This document shows, in pieces, positions 53,004 through 62,000 of a stretch of DNA of 64,000 nt. The first letter of the stretch is position 1. Every line of letters begins with the position of its first letter. This stretch comes from JBNLBS01 sp050303415 (lineage in GTDB: Bacteria; Pseudomonadota; Gammaproteobacteria; Methylococcales; Methylomonadaceae): the NCBI GenBank assembly GCA_050303415.1, contig JBNLBS010000005.1:62001-126000 (forward strand), in the 5' to 3' direction. A model generated the notes under the pieces. It saw nothing but the letters and a program-made list of their open reading frames with translations, searched no databases and had not been told where the DNA came from. Both the position numbers and the translations under genes were made by a program.

Positions 53004-54230
53004 CTATCCTTTATTATTTTCACCAGTTACATTAAGCAATATATCTTCCACTTCAATAACCAATTTATCACGATCAAATCTTTCTCTAGCTAACTTATGC
53101 GCTGCTCGTCCCATTTCGAACAACTTTTTATCATCAGATATCAAGCTTAAAAACTCTTCAGCAAGATTATCTGAATAATATGGTGAAAGCACAATACCTG
53201 CTTTCTTTTTTCTCAACAAGTCAGCCTGCCATCCATTGTAATTAATGACTACTGGCTTCCCGGCAGCCAAAGCATCAAAGAATTTATTCGCTGAGTTTGC
53301 CCATAAAGACTTGACGTTAATAACCAAAGATAATACCACATCAGACTCATTCACAATACACGGTATATCATCTTTTGATATAGGAGAATGAATAAAAAAA
53401 TTATGGTTCAACACTCCATTTCGCTTAGCTTCATCGTAAATCAACTGATACTCTATTCCGTCCCCAATTGCGATAAAACAAATATCAGACCGCCCTCTCT
53501 CCTTTATTTTTTTTGCTAATTCAACCATATACAAAAGTCCATTTACATAACCAAAAGTACCGGTGTATAGGGCAACCTTCCTATTTCGAACTTCAGGAAA
53601 TTTCAGAAGTAATTCATTTTTTTTATTTTGGGTCGGCTTAAATGCAAGTAAATTTGCGAAATTTGGAATTACAGTAACCTTTTCACTCATAACACCAGTA
53701 TCTACAATCCCGCGCTTCATATCAGGTGATAATGCAATAATATGAGCAGCATTTTTATATGCAAATTTCTCTAAGCTTTTTGCCAAGGTTTTAACTAATG
53801 GATTTTTAAGAACCCCAATAGCAATTGGTACTTCCGGCCAAAGATCCCTCACTTCAAATACCATTGGTATTTTTAGGAATTTTGAAGCCAGAACACCTGG
53901 AATAGCGATGGTTAAAGGTGTGCTGGTCGCAAAAACAACATCTCCCTTAATATTTATAGCTTTAAATGATGCAAAAACTGCATACTTAAAAAATACAACA
54001 AGCCGTTTAAAATATGTTGTTTTATTAGAATAATGCATCGGCAACCAATGAATGGATATACCATTTTCATTAGTTGTTTTCCAGCCCCCTTTTTTAGCAT
54101 TTTCTCGACAAAGGGTAATAACATGAACCTCATGCCCTTGACTAACCAAATGTCTCGCTATTTCATATGAGCGCACACTACCTGGCATACTTGGTAAATT
54201 AAAATATTGATGCAAATAGAGAATTTTCAT
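53004..54230 (-). CDS. GT4-family glycosyltransferase (WbuB-like)
   Basis: 408 residues from ATG 54228-54230. GT-B fold: LYLHQYFNLPSMPGSVRSYEIARHLVSQGHEVHVIT opens, as in WbuB/WcaL-type enzymes, then VFEVRDLWPEV, and the donor-binding C-terminal half VVLSLVINVKSLWANSANKFFDALAAGKPVVINY. It transfers a sugar during O-antigen or glycan assembly. Overlaps the upstream GT4 gene by a few bases. No good ribosome site; translation may be coupled. Confidence 0.88.
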   Translation of the reverse strand: MKILYLHQYFNLPSMPGSVRSYEIARHLVSQGHEVHVITLCRENAKKGGWKTTNENGISIHWLPMHYSNKTTYFKRLVVFFKYAVFASFKAINIKGDVVFATSTPLTIAIPGVLASKFLKIPMVFEVRDLWPEVPIAIGVLKNPLVKTLAKSLEKFAYKNAAHIIALSPDMKRGIVDTGVMSEKVTVIPNFANLLAFKPTQNKKNELLLKFPEVRNRKVALYTGTFGYVNGLLYMVELAKKIKERGRSDICFIAIGDGIEYQLIYDEAKRNGVLNHNFFIHSPISKDDIPCIVNESDVVLSLVINVKSLWANSANKFFDALAAGKPVVINYNGWQADLLRKKKAGIVLSPYYSDNLAEEFLSLISDDKKLFEMGRAAHKLARERFDRDKLVIEVEDILLNVTGENNKG

Positions 54231-54234
54231 CAAT

Positions 54235-55374
54235 CTACAAATCAATTAATTGTTGATAATTTAAAGCAATGGTTTGCCATGAAAAACGGGAAATCGACAG
54301 AGAAATTTTTTCAAAAGGGACCCCCAAAGGAAACCGATCAATCAGAATTAAAATAGACTTGGCAATCTCATTTATATCTTTTGGGTGTATTGAAATAGCA
54401 AAATCATCATCATTAAAATAGCCATCCACCCCTTCATTTGCTGTGTAAATAAATGGACAGCCTTGACTTAGCGCTTCTAAGTAAACCAATCCAAATGTCT
54501 CATAAAAAGAGGGCATTATAAAAACGGAACTCCCCCGGTACAAAGTAAGCAAATGTCTTTTATCATCTATTACGCCCTCTACCGTTACCCATGAAGGTAG
54601 ATCAGATATAGCACAAAGTTTTTTTAATTGCTCAAGACTTCCTCCGACCAGTATCAAAACGATCTTAGGGTCATTTTTACGCGCAAATTCAACTGCTTTG
54701 ATTACACTGGGTAAATTCTTATTTTTATCGAATCTTCCAACATAAATGATCTTCTTACTATCTTTATTAACTAGTCGATCCTTCACTTGAGGAATATTGT
54801 TCAACCAAAAGCCATCCAAACCGTTGGGTATCACTTTAACGACTGATGCAGCATTAAACAAGGCCGGGTAGTTCTTTGAAAATCGTTCTTTATGAGCATG
54901 GCTAACAAATACCAGAGCTTTCGCTCTTTGAACAGAGCATTTCATTAAAAATCGATAGTGCGGAAGCAAAGGTAGAAAAACATTTATATCGGTATTTCTA
55001 ACAATTAATATATATTCTCTCTTTTTTAATAAATGGATAAAAAAAGCAACCATTCCATCGGACCAAAGCGTATGCGCAACTAATACGCTTGAGCTATTCC
55101 TCACACAATCTACAGACCACATACAGTTCATTGTCACCCATAGCACCTTCAACAAAGGAAAGTACCTAAAAAAAGGCCTCAAGCAATAACAATATTTTAT
55201 TTCACAACCATCCTCTACAGCATAATCGTGAACACCTACATGATCTTTTCTTCGTACAGCTACAAAAACTTCTTGTCTTACTTCACTATTTCGTAACAAA
55301 GCTAAAATTAGGTCACGGTGCACTTTTGACGAAATAAAATTATTTGCTATATGGATAATTTTATCAACGCTCAT
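54235..55374 (-). CDS. GT4-family glycosyltransferase
   Basis: 379 residues. GT-B fold with VIPNGLDGFWL, KKIIYVGRFDKNKNLPSVIKAVEFA, and the donor-binding SSVFIMPSFYETFGLVYLEALSQGCPFIYT (E-x7-E pattern, as E...FGLVYLE). Acts in the surface glycan pathway; linkage unknown. Its ATG overlaps the stop of the 72-codon frame upstream (ATGA). Confidence 0.88.
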   Translation of the reverse strand: MSVDKIIHIANNFISSKVHRDLILALLRNSEVRQEVFVAVRRKDHVGVHDYAVEDGCEIKYCYCLRPFFRYFPLLKVLWVTMNCMWSVDCVRNSSSVLVAHTLWSDGMVAFFIHLLKKREYILIVRNTDINVFLPLLPHYRFLMKCSVQRAKALVFVSHAHKERFSKNYPALFNAASVVKVIPNGLDGFWLNNIPQVKDRLVNKDSKKIIYVGRFDKNKNLPSVIKAVEFARKNDPKIVLILVGGSLEQLKKLCAISDLPSWVTVEGVIDDKRHLLTLYRGSSVFIMPSFYETFGLVYLEALSQGCPFIYTANEGVDGYFNDDDFAISIHPKDINEIAKSILILIDRFPLGVPFEKISLSISRFSWQTIALNYQQLIDL

Positions 55375-55589
55375 AGCCCCATCCTAATACTATTAAAGTA
55401 AGAATGGATGAGCTTTATAAAAAATGACTTATCAATATATAAGCAAAAATTAAGGTATTTGACACCACCTACCGATAACATGGCTTCATAAATTGTTAAC
55501 TCCGGAAACTTAATCCCATAGAGCCAAAATAGACTCAAGGAAAATCTATAACCATTCAAAGGTTCATTACGGGATTTGAACACTTCCAT
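55371..55589 (-). CDS. 72-codon ORF, possibly a remnant
   Basis: A frame ending ATGA-overlapped with the glycosyltransferase start, which argues it is or was translated. It encodes hydrophobic aromatic-rich residues (FSLSLFWLYGIKFPELTIYEAM, FFIKLIHSYFN). The frame stays open about 13 codons upstream of the ATG (CRYCAPNTSTAQ) to a TGA, but no ribosome site is seen. It resembles the tail of a longer lost gene; no family can be named. Confidence 0.35.
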   Translation of the reverse strand: MEVFKSRNEPLNGYRFSLSLFWLYGIKFPELTIYEAMLSVGGVKYLNFCLYIDKSFFIKLIHSYFNSIRMGL

Positions 55590-55917
55590 TTGCGCAGTAC
55601 TGGTATTGGGGGCACAATATCGACATCAATCTAAACCGACATCGAAAGTAAAAAGATGCCTGTAAATTCAGCCCTAAGTTATTAAACAAAAATAAAAACT
55701 TTCCTCACAAATACCACATTAGTGAAGATTTAGAACAAATAAGCTTTTGTTCTACCACCTAATTAAAAATTGTTTTTTCCTGCCGAAAATATTCTTTCAA
55801 TTATTCGTAATGACTTCAGCATTCACTGTTAACATTATGAATAGATGCTCGAACAATTAAAACTCAAAAAACATTTTTTATCGACCAAAACCTTATCCAA
55901 CAAAACAAAATAACTAG
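55590..55917. other. AT-rich non-coding interval in glycan locus
   Basis: 328 bp, very AT-rich, no gene seen. CGACATC is directly repeated near 55618 and 55634 (9 bases apart). It may be the site of a deletion between glycan genes. Confidence 0.4.
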
Positions 55918-56568
55918 TTAAAGCGGCTCAAGAGCTAAAAACTGCTTCATGACAGACAGTCCTTTTTTAGCACTTTTCTCTGGATGAAACTGAACACCGA
56001 AAGTATTACCCGACTGAATTGCAGCCACTATAGGTCTACCTCCGTAATATGTTTCAGCTATTGTATTTTCTATATTACAAGTATTTACAGAATACGAATG
56101 AACAAAATAGAAATATGATCCATCAACCACACCATCAAGAGGCGTAGCCAAACCTCCTCCGTCCCCACATCGATGAACAGAACTCCATCCTATATAAGGA
56201 ACTTTTTGCACATATCCATCAATCGATTTATTTGGAATTTTTTTTACACTACCAGAAATAAGCCCCAGGCCCTCATGCAAACCAAATTCCTCACTGCTTT
56301 CCATGAACATTTGCATACCAACACAGATACCAAGCATAGGTCTGCCTGAATGCGAATACTTCCGTAAAACATTAACCAAACCATGTCTATACAACTCTTT
56401 CATACAGTGACCAAACGCGCCAACACCAGGCAACACTATACGTTCTGCGGATTCTATTTTATGTTGACTAGCGGTTTGAATAACTTCAGCTCCAACAGCC
56501 TCTAAAGCTCTTCTAACACTCAATAAATTTCCTACACCATAATCAACTAAAACAACATACTTTGACAT
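55918..56568 (-). CDS. HisH-like glutamine amidotransferase of glycan locus
   Basis: 216 residues from ATG 56566-56568. Class I amidotransferase: VLVDYGVGNLLSVRRAL, RIVLPGVGAFGHCM, nucleophile Cys in MLGICVGMQMFMES, and VQFHPEKSAKKG with His and Glu, so glutaminase activity should be intact. It is clearly diverged from HisH in the his operon (43124). In other bacteria such HisH/HisF pairs pass ammonia to an amidotransferase such as WbpG, making acetamidino sugars. No WbpG is in this window. Next to the HisF-like gene, 11 bp apart. Confidence 0.87.
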   Translation of the reverse strand: MSKYVVLVDYGVGNLLSVRRALEAVGAEVIQTASQHKIESAERIVLPGVGAFGHCMKELYRHGLVNVLRKYSHSGRPMLGICVGMQMFMESSEEFGLHEGLGLISGSVKKIPNKSIDGYVQKVPYIGWSSVHRCGDGGGLATPLDGVVDGSYFYFVHSYSVNTCNIENTIAETYYGGRPIVAAIQSGNTFGVQFHPEKSAKKGLSVMKQFLALEPL

Positions 56569-56579
56569 AATATACAAAC

Positions 56580-57335
56580 TTAACGAGTTAGAATACCGTT
56601 TCTGCGCAAACCTATACGCAATTCATCGACACTGATTTTTTTATAATGAAACATGTGAGCTATTGCCACTGCATCAGCTTTACCAATTTTAATAGCATCC
56701 ACCACATCAGCAACACACCCCATCCCACCACTCAAAATAACAGGGATTGAAACAGCCTCTGATACAGTTTTACTCAGTTCAACATCAAAGCCATTCCGCA
56801 TACCTTCGTGATCAACCGATGTCAGAAAAATTTCACCTGCACCTCTGTCTTCAGCCTCCCTGACCCAATTTAAAACATCAACCCCTGTTTTTTCTCTACC
56901 ACAATTTGTATAAGCTTCCCATCCTTCACCGCTTGGTTTACGCTTTGCCTCAACACTTAAAACCATACATTGCGAGCCAAAAGTTGAGGCAACTTCATTG
57001 ATTATTTCAGGGTTGCAAATAGCGGCTGTATTAATAGCCACTTTATCAGCCCCAGAATTCAACATTATCTCAACATCACTTAAAGTACGGATACCACCCG
57101 AAACTGTTAATGGAACAAAAATGTTTTTTGCTGTCTCTTCGACTAGATCATTTAAACTATTGCGATTATATAAGGAAGCAACCGCATCATGATAAATAAT
57201 CTCATCAATGTCCTGATTATAATAATCGTCACTAAAAACTTTAGGATCTCCAACTTTTCTAACACCCTCAAGATTAACAGGCTTAATTAAATATTCGCCT
57301 TTTATATCCATTCTTGCAATTAAACGTGGAAGCAT
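56580..57335 (-). CDS. HisF-like ammonia-handling TIM barrel of glycan locus
   Basis: 251 residues from ATG 57333-57335. TIM-barrel homolog of HisF. First catalytic Asp is kept (LIARMDIKGEY), but the second, Asp in CIVVAIDAKK of HisF, is replaced by Glu in CMVLSVEAKRK. Phosphate-loops VSGGIRTLSDVEIM and VILSGGMGCVADVVDA remain. It therefore probably does not make IGP but, with the HisH-like partner, channels ammonia to a sugar substrate. Paralog of hisF at 41556. Confidence 0.85.
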   Translation of the reverse strand: MLPRLIARMDIKGEYLIKPVNLEGVRKVGDPKVFSDDYYNQDIDEIIYHDAVASLYNRNSLNDLVEETAKNIFVPLTVSGGIRTLSDVEIMLNSGADKVAINTAAICNPEIINEVASTFGSQCMVLSVEAKRKPSGEGWEAYTNCGREKTGVDVLNWVREAEDRGAGEIFLTSVDHEGMRNGFDVELSKTVSEAVSIPVILSGGMGCVADVVDAIKIGKADAVAIAHMFHYKKISVDELRIGLRRNGILTR

Positions 57336-57391
57336 ATACACATTATTTAAATTATCTAATAAGAATTATCAAAGCTGTAGTTTTTCAAAAA

Positions 57392-58105
57392 CTAAACAAG
57401 TTTTGCAAGGGGGCTATCATCAAACATCAAACGAGCAAGTTCTAGGTCCCTATAAGAATTTATATCAACACTCAAATCTGCATCCACTATCAAAGGAGCA
57501 CAGCGTCCAACCATTAATGATGGGCAATCAGCGGTCAAAGCATTAAGATCAAAAGCATAAATTTCTCCAGTTAACTCATAAGCTAATGAAAGTTCTTGCC
57601 TCGTCGTCCAAGGGTTTGAACCTTTAACATAGCTATTAATGCTATCACCATCAATTCGCCATACCTTATCTGGATGCGTATGACACCGACAGAAGCTAGC
57701 TACGGAGTCATAACCCTGTTCAAGTAAAGACAAAGCTTTACGAATCATCTCAGCACTACGAAATGGAGATGTTGCTTCTAACAAAACCATATAACGAGCC
57801 TTTTCCCCCTCCTCTTGCAAACGAAATCGTAAATCCATGATCACATCATAAACCCCAACTTTATCACCAGCCAAATGAATCGGTCGCAAAGCCAACTCAG
57901 CTCCATATTGTAAAGCAACCTTAGCCAAGTTTTTATCTTCTGTAGAAACTAAAATTCTGTCTATACTCTGAACAGTTTTTGCAACTTTTATTGGCCAAGA
58001 CATAAGCGGGTGGCCGCCTAATAACTTTAAATTCTTATTAGCAATACCTTTACTACCACCCCGTACAGGCACAAGTGCAATCACTCGTTCACTTCCATTA
58101 ATCAA
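57392..58105 (-). CDS. CMP-nonulosonate (NeuA-like) cytidylyltransferase
   Basis: 237 residues. The NTP-binding signature is IALVPVRGGSKGIANKNLKLLGGHPLMSW; VLLEATSPFRSAEMI and VDINSYRDLELAR near the end fit NeuA/LegF-type CMP-sugar synthetases. It activates a sialic-like acid (Neu, Leg or Pse) with CTP. Start uncertain: TTG 58105 with AAAAGG upstream or GTG 58084 (MIALVPVRGGS) with GGAAG. Starts 38 bp from a divergent methyltransferase gene. Confidence 0.87.
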   Translation of the reverse strand: MINGSERVIALVPVRGGSKGIANKNLKLLGGHPLMSWPIKVAKTVQSIDRILVSTEDKNLAKVALQYGAELALRPIHLAGDKVGVYDVIMDLRFRLQEEGEKARYMVLLEATSPFRSAEMIRKALSLLEQGYDSVASFCRCHTHPDKVWRIDGDSINSYVKGSNPWTTRQELSLAYELTGEIYAFDLNALTADCPSLMVGRCAPLIVDADLSVDINSYRDLELARLMFDDSPLAKLV

Positions 58106-58143
58106 ATCAGTGACCTTTTCAATATTTAACCTTATAATATTCG

Positions 58144-58902
58144 ATGATTAATATCATCCATAAAGAAACCAACCAAATGTCAGAAAAAATTATACCACGT
58201 TACGAAAATTACAATCACTACATCAATGAAGGGTGGTCAAAGGAGCCCAAGTTTACTTTTCAGAAAGTGTATGAAAAGGCAAAGACCACCATAAAAAAAG
58301 ATGCTTGTGTACTTGATATCGGCTGTGCAACAGGCGAGTTTATTGCCTATATGGCTAGCCAGCAACCCAGTTGGAACTTCGTTGGTATTGATGTATTTGA
58401 TGAATTGATTGACAAAGCTAGAGAATTTGTACCAGACAATTCTTTTATCAACTGTGATTATTTAAAATTAAAACAAAGCTACAACAATAGTTTTGATTTA
58501 ATTACAGCAGTAGGCGTTATTAGCCTTTTTAGTGGTGATGATATTGATAAGTTCTGGAAAAAGTCATTCGAACTTCTCAAGCCAGGAGGACGCATAATAG
58601 TCTTAGGTCCCTTAAATGAATTTGGTATTGATATGGATCTCAAACATAGAAAATGGGTAAATGGTACTCGTAAAGGATGGGAGCGCGGCTGGTCCATTCC
58701 TAGCTTGCAAAGTGTCGAGCTAGCTATAAAAAAAGATTTTAATAATTACAGCATCACACCATATGAGCCTAAACTTGATTTGGAGCCTCGACAAGACCCA
58801 ATCCGAACCTGGACAGTCTCATACAAAGATAAGGAAAGGCAACTCACAAATGGACTAAAATTGCTGGTCGATTATTATTTAATTGAGGCGATAAAAGATT
58901 AA
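58144..58902 (+). CDS. Class I SAM-methyltransferase
   Basis: 252 residues; the ATG at 58177 is an alternative start. Motif I VLDIGCATGEFIAYM, then FVGIDVFDELIDKA, INCDYLKL, and DLITAVGVISLF with LLKPGGRIIVLGPLNEFG. The only plus-strand gene of the glycan locus, divergent from the cytidylyltransferase. It may methylate the glycan or its precursor. 500 bp of degraded sequence lie beyond it. Confidence 0.75.
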   Translation: MINIIHKETNQMSEKIIPRYENYNHYINEGWSKEPKFTFQKVYEKAKTTIKKDACVLDIGCATGEFIAYMASQQPSWNFVGIDVFDELIDKAREFVPDNSFINCDYLKLKQSYNNSFDLITAVGVISLFSGDDIDKFWKKSFELLKPGGRIIVLGPLNEFGIDMDLKHRKWVNGTRKGWERGWSIPSLQSVELAIKKDFNNYSITPYEPKLDLEPRQDPIRTWTVSYKDKERQLTNGLKLLVDYYLIEAIKD

Positions 58903-59406
58903 TAGTTAGTGTTAGAAATTCTGTGTCATTTCATTAAAATGCTATTTAAGAGGAATGACATGTCTGACAATTTCATTTCAATATTAGACCTTAAAGAGCC
59001 TTCAAAGATGGCATTTACGGTTTAGTTTTCAGGGAGCATAACGATCAGCTCTGTGACCGACAAAACGATAAAGAACACAAACACCGACAGCAGTGGCCAT
59101 TAGAACACCTCTTTCCGTTTGTCTGACTGGATGCGACACATAAACTAATGCGATAAAGGCTGCTCATCGTCATCTTAGATTGTGCAGCCAAAGACCAAGG
59201 AAAACAGTTTATTAAAACAGCTGCATATGGGATCTTAATCATCCCAAATAATTAACAATGTTGTTGCAGAATTGGTACTTAAACCTTACGAAAATTTTAC
59301 ATTATTTTGAAGGCTGGTTTGATGATGCGTTGGATATATTATTGGCTATGCTAACTCAGAATTTTGAACGACTTCGATTAATGAATCTTAGACCACTATA
59401 TTGATA
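58903..59406 (+). pseudogene. Degraded coding remnant, possible transposase
   Basis: About 500 bp with stop-broken plus-strand frames. Fragments look coding: SDNFISILDLKEPSKM, PLEHLFPFV (stop) LDATHKLM, DCAAKDQGKQFIKTAAYG and FEGWFDDALDILLAMLTQNFERL. The LDAT string resembles the DDE core of IS256/Mutator transposases (LDAxYxK), but the match is weak and the frame is broken by several stops and shifts. No terminal repeats seen. It could also be a decayed glycan gene. Confidence 0.3.
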
Positions 59407-60837
59407 CTAAATTTCGTAACTTAAAATACTCAAACATCGACTGATCAAACTTGTCTTCTTCTGAACCACTCCATCAATAGTTGCAATTAACTGCTCTAGA
59501 AACATGCCATTTATTATTCCCCATGTATCAGCAACTTCAATTTGCCTACGAGCCTGCTGACAATAGAAATCATCGTCCTTAATCATTTTTATCAACAATT
59601 CCTCGTACTCTTCATGTTTTCTAACCGTAACCACTCCAGCCACACCATCATATGCATCAAGTTCAAATTTATAAAAATCATAATTAATTGTTGGCTTACC
59701 ACTGGCAATTGCCCAACGAATCGTACTGGAAAAATCAGAAATATAAATATCATGCTCTGGAATCAAATTAAGAACATTGCCTTTAATTACTGATATCCCC
59801 AATTGTTCAAAACAAGCCATATCTTCATCAGTAACAGAAGGATGCACACTTACAGTGAGCACTACCTGTTGATTTAATCGCAAAAGACGGGTTATTCCAT
59901 CAATTAGCTTAGAATATGATTCTGGAAAAGAAGTAAACTGACCACGCACTGAGTGATAGCTAGGCGGCATTGAAACAAGCACTTTCGTAACCCCAGCTTG
60001 AATTTTTTTCGGTTGACGAAAAACTGCTTCCACCTCAGCACTCTTTCTTACCTGCCTCCACAACCTGTCACCACTAATTGATCCGATCACAAATATCCTA
60101 TCAGCTCTGAAGCCCTCGGACATCAAGTGTTTTTTATATTGGAGCGAAGGCACACAGATCGCATCTGCCTCACTACCATACACACGCCATGGTTTCTTTA
60201 GTGAAATGCCGGCAACTTCCCGAGCCAATATAACTTCTGGACTAAAAAAAAGATGGTTCTCATATACACCTCGTTTTAACCATTTTGGAAATAACTTTTT
60301 AACCAGCTCTCCACCAGGCGAATTAATATCGTGATCACGACCATTCTCGATTTTAATTTTTATATCCTGCTCTAAATCAACTTCACTACAGTAACCATAT
60401 GGACAGCAAATGATAGGAATACCAAGTCGTTTTACAACACTTGTTAAAAACAAATCACCAGCTATTCCATCACTGGAGACAAGAATCACCTTTGGTCCAA
60501 TAGCTTTAACGGCAGCGCGCACACCTTCTATTTTTCTTATGTAAGATTCAAAAAGAGCATTAAATACCTTGGCTTTTCTATCTGGCAATACTTCCTCAAT
60601 TTTTTTTCTAAGCTTTTTTTTTGACCTTATGTTTTTACAATCCTCAACACAATTATAGTCTTCCTCAAATATCAACTTCCATGGTTTTACTTCTAACAGC
60701 TTAATTGTAGCCTCATCCATCGATTCCTTAGAAAAACTCATCCACAAACACACATCCTGACCAGATTCAAAAAGCTCTTCAGCTAAAGCAATCTGGCTCA
60801 ATAATCCTGCACTTTTTGGAATTACAATCAACAACAT
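59407..60837 (-). CDS. GT-B-like glycosyltransferase or polymer synthase
   Basis: 476 residues from ATG 60835-60837 with AGGGA upstream. N-terminal LLIVIPKSAGLLSQIALAEELFESGQDVCLW and a C-terminal nucleotide-site-like HDIYISDFSSTIRWAIASGKPTINYDFY, like the D-x-SS-x-x-E/W region of CDP-glycerol glycerophosphotransferases and related GT-B proteins. No secretion signal or membrane helix. Substrate unknown; position in the locus indicates glycan assembly. Precedes radical SAM gene in the map (both minus). Confidence 0.6.
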   Translation of the reverse strand: MLLIVIPKSAGLLSQIALAEELFESGQDVCLWMSFSKESMDEATIKLLEVKPWKLIFEEDYNCVEDCKNIRSKKKLRKKIEEVLPDRKAKVFNALFESYIRKIEGVRAAVKAIGPKVILVSSDGIAGDLFLTSVVKRLGIPIICCPYGYCSEVDLEQDIKIKIENGRDHDINSPGGELVKKLFPKWLKRGVYENHLFFSPEVILAREVAGISLKKPWRVYGSEADAICVPSLQYKKHLMSEGFRADRIFVIGSISGDRLWRQVRKSAEVEAVFRQPKKIQAGVTKVLVSMPPSYHSVRGQFTSFPESYSKLIDGITRLLRLNQQVVLTVSVHPSVTDEDMACFEQLGISVIKGNVLNLIPEHDIYISDFSSTIRWAIASGKPTINYDFYKFELDAYDGVAGVVTVRKHEEYEELLIKMIKDDDFYCQQARRQIEVADTWGIINGMFLEQLIATIDGVVQKKTSLISRCLSILSYEI

Positions 60838-60881
60838 ACTCATTCCCTATTATTCTACTAATTAAACATAATGAATAAATA

Positions 60882-61895
60882 TCAAGCATCACTTGTAATT
60901 ATTTTCCATTCAGGCAGCTTCTGTGTTAAATCATCATTGAGTGGTTTAGGCGCTACTTGACATCCTCTTATACAATTAGCACATAACGTTCCATCAAGAT
61001 TGTTATTCAGATGCTTACGTCTTAATTCCCTAAAAACTTTAGACTGCCAACCTTCTAACAATGAGGTGGTTTTTAAGTCTGCAATTGCTAAATAATTTTC
61101 ATAATCATTGCAACATGCCTTTAGATACCCCTCAACGCTTATATGTGCTTTATTGAATGGCAAGTGACAGTCCCTATAAGGAGGAAGCGGAAGATCAGGC
61201 ATCTGCCCAGACTGATTAGACGCCTCATAGTAAATAACCTCATCAACGATACCATCTAGAATCAATTTTAATTCTTCAAAAGTATGTTTAGTCGCAGGCG
61301 TCCCAACAAAAGACACCCCAAGATATATGTCTTTCTTAATTGATTTTCGATAAGAGTCTACAAAAGCAATATTATCCATAACCTTATCAAAATCGTCCTT
61401 ACCATGAACTTTCCGATAAACTTCTCTATTACCGCCATTTACAGAAAATTTAATTGAACTTAAACCAGCATCAATCAATTTTATAAACTTTTCTCCACTC
61501 CCTAACGCGCCATTTGTACTTATATACTGATATTCAAATCCCACATCTTTGCAAAACAATATATATTCATCTAGCCATTTACAAGTTAAAGGCTCTGCCC
61601 CTGCAAACAACCCAATTTCACGTGCACCTAAATCAAACGCGTCTTTCACCACTTTCTTAAACAAGGCTTTTGGCATATGAGCTTTTTTTCGCTGCATAGC
61701 TGGATAAGCGCAAAAATTACATTCATGATTACAAATATTACTAACTTCTACTTGAATTTGATTCGGGAAAGCCGGCCATTCGGAGCGATCACTTTCCTGT
61801 ATCATTTTCAGTAGCCGTTTACCTACCCAACTATCTTGCGCATCTTCTGTTTCAAAAATACTTGAAAGATCCGCAATTTTACTTTTCTTTGTCAT
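60882..61895 (-). CDS. Radical SAM/SPASM enzyme
   Basis: 337 residues from ATG 61893-61895. The radical SAM CX3CX2C cluster is CNHECNFC, followed by GLFAGAEPLTCKWLDE. The C-terminal SPASM-type Cys set is in KACCNDY and LCANCIRGC. Enzymes of this type make radicals with SAM and an extra iron-sulfur cluster, acting on peptides or sugars. The sugar context suggests a sugar or amino-sugar modification such as epimerisation or dehydration; no precursor peptide is visible. 44 bp after it begins the GT-B-like gene. Confidence 0.8.
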   Translation of the reverse strand: MTKKSKIADLSSIFETEDAQDSWVGKRLLKMIQESDRSEWPAFPNQIQVEVSNICNHECNFCAYPAMQRKKAHMPKALFKKVVKDAFDLGAREIGLFAGAEPLTCKWLDEYILFCKDVGFEYQYISTNGALGSGEKFIKLIDAGLSSIKFSVNGGNREVYRKVHGKDDFDKVMDNIAFVDSYRKSIKKDIYLGVSFVGTPATKHTFEELKLILDGIVDEVIYYEASNQSGQMPDLPLPPYRDCHLPFNKAHISVEGYLKACCNDYENYLAIADLKTTSLLEGWQSKVFRELRRKHLNNNLDGTLCANCIRGCQVAPKPLNDDLTQKLPEWKIITSDA

Positions 61896-62000
61896 CAAAA
61901 AAGCCTTCTATATTCTTTCCCGTATTACAAATAACATCAATTAAGTACGTTACTATTTTGAGTTTTCAAAATACTTTTTCCAAGTTAATCAAAATTATTT

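Noticed and set aside
59045..59242. 65-codon minus-strand frame
   Set aside because: Cys/Ser-rich accidental frame within the degraded region; no ribosome site or family resemblance.
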